Origin: JBCCBI01 sp039034155
GTDB taxonomy: Bacteria > Deinococcota > Deinococci > Deinococcales > Trueperaceae
Assembly: GCA_039034155.1 (NCBI GenBank)
Contig: JBCCBI010000139.1
Location: forward strand, 1 to 12,528
Length of the DNA stretch: 12,528 nucleotides
Direction: 5' to 3'
Shown: positions 6,608 through 12,528 of the stretch, piece by piece
Position numbering within the stretch: position 1 is the first letter of the stretch
How the letters are laid out: each line of letters opens with the position of its first letter
Notes under the pieces: generated by a model
Told to the model about the DNA's origin: nothing
Seen by the model: the letters and a program-made list of their open reading frames with translations, nothing else
Databases searched by the model: none
Made by a program: the position numbers and the translations under genes

Positions 6608-6702
6608 AAGTACCTCCAAGTTGAAAAGTGGTGTTTATTAAGCTCAGCAGCGCCTATCCTTAACCGCTATCTGAAAACTGCGGTTAAGGATAGGAGGTAC
6701 TT
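6608..6702. repeat. Long inverted repeat with an interrupted left arm
   Basis: CCTATCCTTAACCGC (6653-6667) and GCGGTTAAGGATAGG (6680-6694) form a perfect 15-bp stem with a 12-nt loop. The right arm continues without a break to GGAGGTACTT (6693-6702). Its complement AAGTACCTCC lies at 6608-6617, separated from the rest of the left arm by 35 bases. The whole looks like a 23-bp hairpin whose left arm received a 35-bp insertion, or a nested cruciform. No T-run follows. It occupies the spacer between pgk and the small membrane protein. Confidence 0.75.
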
Positions 6703-6768
6703 ACATAGATGACATTGCCGATTTTCTTGACAAGCATTAGTAATACAGTGGCTAGTGCGAAAGGCTAA

Positions 6769-7056
6769 ATGTATCGATCCTTAACTATCCAATGCATCGC
6801 ACTAGGTGTGTTTGCCATTGGCATTCTTCAAAACCAACTTAACCCGAACTTCAACACAGCACTAGGCGTGGCATTTATATCTCTTGCTGCGCTCATGGTG
6901 TCTGCTATTGGGGGGATTATTGTTGAAATTATCAATGCACGACGCTATAAGAAATTGATGATTCCATCTTTTGTCGTCACGCTGATAGGCATTGGCATAT
7001 TTACGATGCTGTTTTTACTGGCGAATGCAGGGCGACTCTCGGTAGTAACAAACTGA
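6769..7056 (+). CDS. Small three-helix membrane protein, function unknown
   Basis: A 95-residue protein with three hydrophobic segments near residues 4-20, 31-54 and 64-85. A basic loop NARRYKK (about 56-62) lies between helices 2 and 3 and probably faces the cytoplasm. The helix 2 segment is rich in small residues (SLAALMVSAIGGIIVE). No conserved charged motif or known family is recognised. The start codon is preceded by GAAAGG with short spacing. It is probably a separate unit: a hairpin-rich spacer lies upstream and about 125 non-coding bases lie between it and the XPB gene. Codon pattern and clear helices make it a real gene. Confidence 0.7.
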   Translation: MYRSLTIQCIALGVFAIGILQNQLNPNFNTALGVAFISLAALMVSAIGGIIVEIINARRYKKLMIPSFVVTLIGIGIFTMLFLLANAGRLSVVTN

Positions 7057-7126
7057 GTAGTCACCAACTGATGTTTAAGTAAGTGATACCCTTTTTAATT
7101 AGTTCGTTACAGAATTAGATAGCCTC

Positions 7127-7130
7127 GAGG
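7127..7130 (+). promoter_or_regulatory. Shine-Dalgarno placed for the first mini-ORF, not for the XPB start
   Basis: GAGG at 7127-7130 lies 8 nt before ATG 7139. The XPB start at 7181 has only AAGTCACAACC before it, with no purine-rich site. The sequence therefore favours ribosome entry at 7139. Confidence 0.55.
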
Positions 7131-7185
7131 TCACAACCATGAAGTCACAACCGTGAAGTTACAACCATGAAGTCACAACCATGAA
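7130..7185 (+). repeat. Four 14-bp repeats forming a chain of overlapping mini-ORFs into the XPB start
   Basis: Exact 14-base units start at 7130, 7144, 7158 and 7172 (GTCACAACCATGAA, with one change each in units 2 and 3). Starts at 7139 (ATG), 7153 (GTG) and 7167 (ATG) each open a five-codon ORF: M-K-S-Q-P-stop, M-K-L-Q-P-stop, M-K-S-Q-P-stop. Each TGA overlaps the next start as GTGA or ATGA, and the last (7182-7184) overlaps the XPB ATG at 7181. The unit-2 change keeps both a start codon (GTG) and a Pro codon (CCG). The layout suits termination-reinitiation. Function is inferred. Confidence 0.85.
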
Positions 7186-8896
7186 CCCTGCAAACCCGCT
7201 GATTGTGCAGTCAGATCGCAGCATTTTCTTAGAGACGTTTAACCCACTTGCTGAAGATGCGCGCACGGCTATTGCGCCGTTTGCGGAGCTGGAAAAAAGC
7301 CCCGAGCACATGCATACCTACCGCGTTACGCCTTTGTCGCTGTGGAACGCAGCTAGTGCTGGTGTGTCAAGTCAGGTGATAGTGGACGCGCTCGAGCACT
7401 ACGCCAAGTTTCCTGTGCCGGGTAATGTCATCACCGACATTCACGAGTTGACAGGGCGCTGGGGGCGGGTATCCATTCAGCAGCGGGGGCGCGGCCTTGC
7501 GCTCGAGGTTGCCGCAGCGGATGAAGGGTTGCTGCTCGAGCTATCCAAGCAAGGTAGCATTGCCGCCTTACTTAAAGAGCGCTTGAACCCGTGCGCGTTT
7601 GCCTTACCCCTAGTACACCGCGGGGTCATCAAACAAGAACTGCTGGCTTTGGGCTGGCCCGTTAAAGACGAAGCGGGGTACAGCGAGGGCCTCGAGATGG
7701 CGATTGATTTTGCGCCGCAGGTTGCTGTGCGTGAGTATCAACAAGCTGCTGCTGACGCGTTTTATCTGGCAGGGAGTCGTCAAGGCGGTTCGGGGGTGGT
7801 GGTCTTGCCGCCCGGCGCGGGCAAAACCATCGTGGGTATGGTTGCCATGACACTGGTGTCGCAGCGCACCTTGGTGCTCACCACCAGCCGCACCAGTGTG
7901 TACCAGTGGGAGCGCGAGATTCTCGAAAAAACCAGCCTCGACCCAGATGACGTCGCGGTCTATGGCACAACCTCAAAACGCTTGGGCGCAGTGACGCTGT
8001 CAACGTATCAGATGCTTACTAGCCGTAAGCGCAGTAAAAAAGAAGATGCTGACGAGGATCCTAGCGAAGCAGTTGGACTGGAGTCCTACCCGCATATGGA
8101 GGTGTTTCGGCAGCAGGACTGGGGCTTGATTATTTACGACGAGGTACACCTGCTACCTGCGCCAATTTTTCGGATGACCTCCGAGGTGCAAGCGCGGCGG
8201 CGTTTGGGACTCACTGCCACGCTAATTCGTGAAGACGGCCGCGAGGGGGATGTCTTTTCGCTGATTGGTCCTAAGCGGTTTGATATGCCTTGGAAAGACC
8301 TCGAGCAACAAGGCTGGATTGCTACCGCGCAGTGTGCTGAGGTGCGTTTGAGTTTATCGCCCGAAGAGCGCATGAGTTACGCCGTAGTTGACGAGCGCAT
8401 GAAGTTTCGCATCGCGGCTGAAAACCCGCGCAAGCGTGAGTTACTAGAACGCATTGTTGACCACCACCAGGCTCAACCCACGTTAATTATTGGGCAGTAT
8501 ATCGCCCAGCTCGAGCTAATTGCGCAAGACTTAGATGTGCCGCTGGTGACAGGTAAAACACACCAGTCCAAACGCGAACGCCTCTTTAACGAGTTTAGAG
8601 AAGGGCAGATTCGTGTTTTGGTACTATCTAAGGTAGGTAATTTTGCGCTGGATTTACCCGAAGCGCAAATTTTAATCCAGGTTTCAGGTGCCTTTGGCTC
8701 GCGCCAAGAAGAAGCTCAACGGCTAGGGCGTTTGTTACGCCCCAAAGCCCAGCACGAGACCGCCTACTTTTACAGTTTGGTCACACGTGAGAGCAAAGAA
8801 GAGGACTTTGCCCATCACCGGCAGCTTTTTTTGACCGAGCAGGGCTATCAGTACCAGATTATGGACGAACGTGAGTGGTTGACGGAAGAGGGCTAG
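7181..8896 (+). CDS. XPB/Ssl2-family superfamily 2 DNA helicase
   Basis: A 571-residue ATP-dependent DNA helicase or translocase of the bacterial XPB (ERCC3) type, probably 3'-5' by family. An N-terminal region of about 1-180 resembles the XPB N-terminal/Helicase_C_3 fold. The motor follows: REYQ (184-187), Walker A PPGAGKT (210-216), DEVH (320-323), LTATLIREDGRE (344-355) with the XPB-specific RED, and motif VI QRLGRLLRP (513-521). Residues 283-300 are a charged, acidic loop. Eukaryotic XPB acts in TFIIH and nucleotide excision repair, and archaeal XPB pairs with the nuclease Bax1. Bacterial roles are less clear, and no nuclease is visible here. The co-directional Helicase_C_3/WYL-like gene downstream is the likely partner. 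The gene has a run of CTCGAG sites. Confidence 0.93.
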   Translation: MNPANPLIVQSDRSIFLETFNPLAEDARTAIAPFAELEKSPEHMHTYRVTPLSLWNAASAGVSSQVIVDALEHYAKFPVPGNVITDIHELTGRWGRVSIQQRGRGLALEVAAADEGLLLELSKQGSIAALLKERLNPCAFALPLVHRGVIKQELLALGWPVKDEAGYSEGLEMAIDFAPQVAVREYQQAAADAFYLAGSRQGGSGVVVLPPGAGKTIVGMVAMTLVSQRTLVLTTSRTSVYQWEREILEKTSLDPDDVAVYGTTSKRLGAVTLSTYQMLTSRKRSKKEDADEDPSEAVGLESYPHMEVFRQQDWGLIIYDEVHLLPAPIFRMTSEVQARRRLGLTATLIREDGREGDVFSLIGPKRFDMPWKDLEQQGWIATAQCAEVRLSLSPEERMSYAVVDERMKFRIAAENPRKRELLERIVDHHQAQPTLIIGQYIAQLELIAQDLDVPLVTGKTHQSKRERLFNEFREGQIRVLVLSKVGNFALDLPEAQILIQVSGAFGSRQEEAQRLGRLLRPKAQHETAYFYSLVTRESKEEDFAHHRQLFLTEQGYQYQIMDEREWLTEEG

Positions 8897-8977
8897 CATC
8901 ACAGTTGTGACATCACAGTGGATGTGGATGTACCCGCGTCTTATCATGGGCGTCGTATCAGAGGCGTCACGTAACAG
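8897..8977. repeat. Imperfect 14-bp repeats between the XPB and small-protein genes
   Basis: Directly after the XPB TAG are CATCACAGTTGTGA (8897-8910) and CATCACAGTGGATG (8911-8924). A second set follows: GCGTCTTATCATGG (8936-8949), GCGTCGTATCAGAG (8950-8963) and GCGTCACGTAACAG (8964-8977). The 103-base spacer is thus mostly decayed repeat units. No promoter or terminator is evident in it. Confidence 0.55.
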
Positions 8978-8999
8978 AAGTTATGTCATATAGTGAAGT

Positions 9000-9350
9000 A
9001 TGGCAAAACGAACCGCCTCAAAAACTGCATCTTCAAAAACTGCACCTTCAAAGACAAAAGCTTCAAAAGCAGTATCTTCAAAAGCATCATCTTCTAAAAT
9101 ATCAAGCGCAGCAGTAGATATACCCAGTTTTGAACCCCTGCCACGTGCGGGCGAGGTGATTGCCCATGAAGGGGTGAGTTTGCTCGAGCTAGCTGACCCT
9201 GCTGATCTTAGCGCCATCATGGTGCATAAAAAAATTGCGCCGCACGTGCTCGCGCGACTCTCCGAAACAGAGGCGTTGGTCTTGCCCGATAGCCGCGACG
9301 CCTTACTTAAAGCCCTCAAGCAAGCGGGTTACACGCCCAAGGTCTTGTAA
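9000..9350 (+). CDS. Small helicase-module protein with Lys/Ser/Ala-rich N-terminal tail
   Basis: A 116-residue protein. Residues 1-37 are a disordered basic tail with six SKxxx pentapeptides, like histone H1-type or other DNA-binding tails. Residues 40-116 are a compact domain (LPRAGEVIAHEGVSLLELA, IAPHVLARLSETEALVLP, ALLKALKQAGYTPKVL). The last part recalls the end of Helicase_C_3 regions, where a hydrophobic strand is followed by a helix ending in AGY/F-x-P. That likeness is from memory and not certain. It lies between XPB and the 934-residue protein. The frame is shared with the 934-residue gene and separated from it only by repeated TAA codons. No good ribosome site precedes ATG 9000. 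DNA tethering of the helicase complex is an inference. Confidence 0.7.
   Translation: MAKRTASKTASSKTAPSKTKASKAVSSKASSSKISSAAVDIPSFEPLPRAGEVIAHEGVSLLELADPADLSAIMVHKKIAPHVLARLSETEALVLPDSRDALLKALKQAGYTPKVL
9018..9107 (+). repeat. Coding 15-bp tandem repeat (6 units) for SKxxx pentapeptides
   Basis: Units of 15 bases start at 9018, 9033, 9048, 9063, 9078 and 9093. The first two differ at one base (TCAAAAACTGCATCT and TCAAAAACTGCACCT); later units diverge. They encode SKTAS, SKTAP, SKTKA, SKAVS, SKASS and SKISS. Lysine spacing is constant while the other residues drift among Ser, Thr and Ala. Confidence 0.85.
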
Positions 9351-9416
9351 GCGAAAGTCTTGTAAGCAAAGGTTTTATAAGCGAAAGTTTTATAAACGAA
9401 GGTGTTGTAAATGCCA
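9342..9416 (+). repeat. Five 15-bp units repeating K-V-L-stop in one frame between two helicase-module genes
   Basis: Units start at 9342, 9357, 9372, 9387 and 9402. TAA codons at 9348, 9363, 9378, 9393 and 9408 are all in the frame of the upstream gene. Read through, they would give KVL*AKVL*AKVL*AKVL*TKVL*M. Differences between units fall almost wholly at third positions: Lys AAG/AAA, Val GTC/GTT/GTG, Leu TTG/TTA, Ala GCG/GCA. The last TAA directly precedes ATG 9411, and the last unit supplies GAAGG 8 nt before that ATG. Confidence 0.9.
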
Positions 9417-12215
9417 AAGAGTTTTTTTGAGCGACTCGTACAAGAATTAGGTGAGGAAAAAGCTGACGAAATGCGCGGTCTGCTCAGCAATTTGGGGATG
9501 CTAGATAGCGCGCATAGCCTAGCTGATGCAGGTCTAGCTGATGCGAGCAGCGCCACTGGTCAACCAGATGGCACTCAAGATTTAACCATTGAAAGCTATT
9601 TTCAGCTCATGAATGTAGATCAGCTTAGGTTGATTGCTAAGCGACTCAATCCTGCGCTTAACGTTTCCGATAGAAATAGCGTAGAGCGCGACATTCGCAA
9701 GTCGCTCAACAGTCCTAAGCGGCTTAAAGCAATGGTTGCCCAGCTAAGTTCTCTGGAGCTTTTTATCTTGCAGACCAGCAAACGCTACGGTGGTAGCTGT
9801 AATGGCTGGGAGTTAATTATTCAAGCGGCACTGCGTGACTTTAGCGGGGACAAAAACAGCAAAGTCACAAGCGTGAGCAGCAAAGTCTTCAAAGAAAACT
9901 TAGTTGACCATCCGGGCGTTAATCTTATCGCCAAACTGCTGCGCGACGGTTTACTTTTGCCCGAATCCAATCAAGCGGCATGGTTTTCACACTATTACTA
10001 CTACAACGCAGACATCGCGCATCCTGATGAGATTTATGTTGACCCCAGAATTTTAGCGCACATTCCCGCTGCAGCACCCGCACCTTACCGCCGTTTAAAC
10101 CTTAAAGCTGCTGATGTGGACGGGGCGACACTGAGCGGGTCAGCGCAGCACCCGGTACAAACCGTGTTGGAATTAAACGAGGTTGTGAATCTGGTGATTG
10201 ACGCGGGTGGGTTGCCACTTACCAAGTCGGGCTTGGTGACTAAAACGGCGCTTAAACGCTTACGGAAGGCTAGACCTTGGCTCGAGCCACGGCTCGAGTT
10301 ACACGTGGATAGCTTGTTTGCGCTCGGTCTGATGCAGCCTGAATCAGCCCAGCACTACAAAGTTAACCTCAGTGCTTATACAACCTTTCAAGCGTTATCC
10401 TTGGCCACGCGGTTTAGGGCGGTCTTGCACACTAACCGCAGTGAAGATAATGAATACCCTTGGCGCAGCGGGCTTGACCAGCTCCACAGCGTAGGACTAG
10501 CACGGCGGGTGCTCACTGAAAGCTTGTTACTCTTGCCAGAACATCCTGTGTATCTTGACGACGTGCTTGACACCTTGTGGGAAGGTATTTGGCAAATCGG
10601 CCGTGCCATCCGCCGCGGCTACGGCTATGTTCGCATCCCAAAAGAAAAAGAGAGTTGCCCGGTCTGGTTTAAGCAGACCTTGACTGACGAGCTAGCCAGC
10701 TTTGGACTCGTCGCCATTACACAAGTATCTGCCCCAGCAGCCCAGCAGTCCCAAGATTCAAGCAAGAAGCAAGGTGACAGCTTAGGTAACGCAAATAAGT
10801 TGGTATTACAACTCGCCAAAGGAATGGCTTGGTACCAAGCAGGTAGCGATGAAACGTACTTAGACGTTAGCAAAGATGTTGATGTGACCGAAGACGTTGA
10901 TGTGGCCAAAGGCATTGATAGAGACGTAGGTGATACCCTAGCACCGTCAGCAGCACATCAAACGGCATTACTCATCCAGCCCAATTTTGAGGTCATTGCT
11001 TACCTAGATCAGCTCACTGCTGACGCTGTACAAACGTTGTCGTACATGGAAATTAAGCGTGTAGATCAGCAGATTGCAGTATTTGAACTAAGCCGCGCTA
11101 GCATCTACCGCGCTCTAGAGAATGGCAACAGCCTTGCTGACATCTTGCAACGCTTAGAAGCTAATAGTCCTGGACTAGCTGCCAATGTGCGCACGAGCCT
11201 GCAAGAGTGGGCCAAAAAGCGCGAACGCTTAAGCCTTTACAGTGATTATTGTTTGCTCGAGTTTGCTAGCGCAGCAGCGCGCGACCAAGCCATGGGCAAG
11301 CTGAATAATGCCCGTGCAGTAGCAGCACGGTTTATTGCCGTACCCAAGCGCCCTAAAAACCTAAGCATCAGCAGTGATCACAACTACAAAACTGCGCCCA
11401 AGCGGGTAATTCGGTTTGACAAAGACGGTAGCTTCCACTTGCTTGGCGCTAGCGACCTAGCCGCTCGTGCGGTGATTAGCGCGTACGCCCTACCTAAAAG
11501 TGATACAAAGCCTAAAAATGACACAAAGCCTAAAGATGATACAAAGCATGGTGCCAAGACCCGCAAAGCAGCTAGGCACTTTGTATTTAACATGAAAAAA
11601 ATTCAGCAGGAAGGCTTTAGCGATACAGCCCACCGTAGTTTTCTGGCTCGAGTCAAAGGGCACATTCCCGACGCCCAAGCTGCCTTAATTGATATTTGGC
11701 AAGGCAAACAAAAACAACCCAGCAGTGCGTCTGTGGCTATATTTCAGCACGCTCAAGCTCAAGCACTGGCCAGCCACCCTGACATTGCCAAACACCTAGA
11801 TGCCGCCCTTAACCCCACCAGCTACATCATTAAACAAGGCGCAGAAGAGGCGCTACGAACGGTTCTCAACAACTTAGGGCTAAGCTTAAAAACAAGCTTG
11901 GACAGCAATCTCAAAGCTGACCAAGTCACGACGCACAACCGCATGGTTGGTCTACCCACCCGAAAAATGCGCGAGATGTTAGAAAAAGCTATCAGCGAAG
12001 GGCGTAACGTTGAGCTGAAGTACAAAGAAGAAAAGTATATTTATGACCGCTACGGCGGCTCTAAAAAGGGTGCTGGCAAAACCAAAACTCAAACTCTAAT
12101 ACCAACTGATGTCTTCTACAACGCCAGTACGCCTTATCTAGAAGTGCAAACGCTAGAGGGAACGCCTGTTAAAAGCATACGCATCGGTTACATTGCAGAA
12201 CTTGCGGTGATCTAG
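9411..12215 (+). CDS. Helicase_C_3/WYL-like helicase-associated protein
   Basis: A 934-residue probable partner of the XPB helicase, with no Walker motifs of its own. Residues about 60-135 form a helical region (LNSPKRLKAMVAQLSSLELFIL). Residues about 517-640 resemble Helicase_C_3, the fold of the XPB N-terminus: ALLIQPNFEVIAYLDQL, FELSRASIYRALENG, LQEWAKKRERLSLY. Residues about 850-934 are WYL-like (MLEKAISEGRNVELKY, TLIPTDVFYNASTPYLEVQTLEG, IRIGYIAEL), a fold linked to nucleic acid or ligand sensing. Low-complexity inserts lie near 484-506 and 695-712. M. tuberculosis has an adjacent XPB (Rv0861c) and large Helicase_C_3-type protein (Rv0862c), which supports a conserved pair. The start ATG abuts a TAA. 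Function in repair or chromosome maintenance is inferred. Confidence 0.8.
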   Translation: MPKSFFERLVQELGEEKADEMRGLLSNLGMLDSAHSLADAGLADASSATGQPDGTQDLTIESYFQLMNVDQLRLIAKRLNPALNVSDRNSVERDIRKSLNSPKRLKAMVAQLSSLELFILQTSKRYGGSCNGWELIIQAALRDFSGDKNSKVTSVSSKVFKENLVDHPGVNLIAKLLRDGLLLPESNQAAWFSHYYYYNADIAHPDEIYVDPRILAHIPAAAPAPYRRLNLKAADVDGATLSGSAQHPVQTVLELNEVVNLVIDAGGLPLTKSGLVTKTALKRLRKARPWLEPRLELHVDSLFALGLMQPESAQHYKVNLSAYTTFQALSLATRFRAVLHTNRSEDNEYPWRSGLDQLHSVGLARRVLTESLLLLPEHPVYLDDVLDTLWEGIWQIGRAIRRGYGYVRIPKEKESCPVWFKQTLTDELASFGLVAITQVSAPAAQQSQDSSKKQGDSLGNANKLVLQLAKGMAWYQAGSDETYLDVSKDVDVTEDVDVAKGIDRDVGDTLAPSAAHQTALLIQPNFEVIAYLDQLTADAVQTLSYMEIKRVDQQIAVFELSRASIYRALENGNSLADILQRLEANSPGLAANVRTSLQEWAKKRERLSLYSDYCLLEFASAAARDQAMGKLNNARAVAARFIAVPKRPKNLSISSDHNYKTAPKRVIRFDKDGSFHLLGASDLAARAVISAYALPKSDTKPKNDTKPKDDTKHGAKTRKAARHFVFNMKKIQQEGFSDTAHRSFLARVKGHIPDAQAALIDIWQGKQKQPSSASVAIFQHAQAQALASHPDIAKHLDAALNPTSYIIKQGAEEALRTVLNNLGLSLKTSLDSNLKADQVTTHNRMVGLPTRKMREMLEKAISEGRNVELKYKEEKYIYDRYGGSKKGAGKTKTQTLIPTDVFYNASTPYLEVQTLEGTPVKSIRIGYIAELAVI
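10875..10928 (+). repeat. Coding 18-bp repeat (DVDV linker) in the Helicase_C_3/WYL gene
   Basis: GATGTTGATGTGACCGAA (10875-10892) and GACGTTGATGTGGCCAAA (10893-10910) are followed by a decayed unit (10911-10928). They encode DVDVTE, DVDVAK and GIDRDV, an acidic linker just before the Helicase_C_3-like region. Confidence 0.75.
11493..11546 (+). repeat. Coding 18-bp repeat (three units) in the Helicase_C_3/WYL gene
   Basis: CCTAAAAGTGATACAAAG (11493-11510), CCTAAAAATGACACAAAG (11511-11528) and CCTAAAGATGATACAAAG (11529-11546) encode PKSDTK, PKNDTK and PKDDTK. This is a basic linker between the middle and C-terminal parts of the protein. Confidence 0.9.
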
Positions 12216-12223
12216 AGAGTTCC

Positions 12224-12528
12224 ATGACAGATAACTTACTCGAGGATATCATCATCAAATTTAACAAGCTACCTGCTGAAAACCAGCGGCAAGTAGCTGA
12301 AAACTTGTTTGCTGTCATTGAGGATAAGCTCGAGGACATTGAGATAGGCAGTGGTCACTGGGACTACCGCATCATTCAAAAGGAACGCGAAGATAGCACC
12401 ACGTATCATATTCATGAGGTATATTACTCGAGCGATAACGAAATTCAAAACTGGACACAAAACCCAATTGAACTACATGGTGAAACGCTGCATGAACTTC
12501 GGGCCAACCTGTATAAGGTACTCCTGCC
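12224..12528 (+). CDS. Small acidic protein of an uncharacterised family, 3' end outside window
   Basis: The ATG lies 8 bases after the stop of the Helicase_C_3/WYL gene and probably belongs to the same transcript. At least 101 codons are visible. Residues about 5-38 are a charged helix (LLEDIIIKFNKLPAENQRQV), like the N-terminal helix of DUF2281-type antitoxins. Residues about 45-101 match a widespread small-protein pattern: HWDYRII, YHIHEVYYSSDNEIQNWTQNPIELHGETLHELRANL. Those small proteins are often about 70 residues and have no known function. The extra N-terminal helix would make this a fused form. The ribosome site is weak (AGAGAG). The ORF is open at the window end. Confidence 0.65.
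   Translation, partial: MTDNLLEDIIIKFNKLPAENQRQVAENLFAVIEDKLEDIEIGSGHWDYRIIQKEREDSTTYHIHEVYYSSDNEIQNWTQNPIELHGETLHELRANLYKVLL

Larger units (their letters stand above)
279..12432. repeat. 27 dispersed copies of the palindrome CTCGAG
   Basis: Hand-counted first bases are 279, 522, 657, 789, 906, 1042, 1185, 1420, 2165, 2760, 2893, 6494, 7124, 7391, 7502, 7535, 7691, 8300, 8510, 9183, 10281, 10293, 11256, 11647, 12239, 12329 and 12427. A random sequence of this length with even composition would hold about 3. Twenty copies are in-frame CTC GAG (Leu-Glu), six are in other frames of genes and one is in a spacer. No copy lies at 2899-6493. Confidence 0.85.

Noticed and set aside
6608..6702. A transposon or insertion sequence
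   Set aside because: No transposase remnant and no target duplication are visible; it is kept only as an inverted repeat.
6727..6732. TTGACA as a promoter of the small membrane protein gene
   Set aside because: The 17-19 base positions downstream read GGCTAG or similar, a poor -10.
7130..7185. The 14-bp array as a CRISPR
   Set aside because: Units are directly adjacent with no spacers and are too short.

Overview
This is a bacterial chromosomal window of roughly balanced base composition. It is densely coded, and no phage, CRISPR, rRNA or tRNA signal was seen. The GAPDH, phosphoglycerate kinase and XPB-type helicase sequences resemble those of the Deinococcota, so a moderate-GC member of that phylum is my best guess. 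This rests on remembered family sequence and is not proven.

Layout. Bases 3-812 (+) hold the 3' part of an RlmL/TrmN-like RNA methyltransferase gene. It converges on a minus-strand pair: a CBS-CBS-ACT protein (1570-2211) overlapping a YlmH-like S4 RNA-binding protein (849-1580). After about 300 non-coding bases come a peroxiredoxin-like gene (2515-3078, -) and a secreted PKD-domain protein (3213-4046, -). The latter is divergent from gapA (4290-5282, +). A strong hairpin terminator or attenuator separates gapA from pgk (5357-6541, +). The pgk gene is full length but carries one in-frame TAA at codon 138. A hairpin-rich spacer and a small membrane protein (6769-7056) follow.

The right third is a co-directional helicase module: an XPB-family helicase (7181-8896), a small protein with a Lys/Ser/Ala-rich tail (9000-9350), a 934-residue protein with a Helicase_C_3-like region and a WYL-like C-terminus (9411-12215), and a small acidic protein running off the window (12224 onward). 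A helicase and its partner protein next to each other recall the XPB/Helicase_C_3 pair of actinobacteria.

The most unusual material lies at gene boundaries. (1) Short tandem repeats of 13-15 bp sit on stop or start codons at 808-860, 2470-2524, 7130-7185, 8897-8977 and 9342-9416. (2) The 7130-7185 array makes a chain of three five-codon mini-ORFs, each ending in a TGA that overlaps the next start. The last overlaps the XPB start codon, and the only Shine-Dalgarno-like sequence is in front of the first. (3) The 9342-9416 array repeats K-V-L-stop five times in one frame, mostly with synonymous differences, and leaves two helicase-module genes in the same frame separated only by TAA codons. (4) The palindrome CTCGAG occurs 27 times by hand count, about nine times the uniform expectation, mostly as in-frame Leu-Glu codons. 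It is absent from 2899-6493. Its density resembles the HIP1 palindrome of cyanobacteria.
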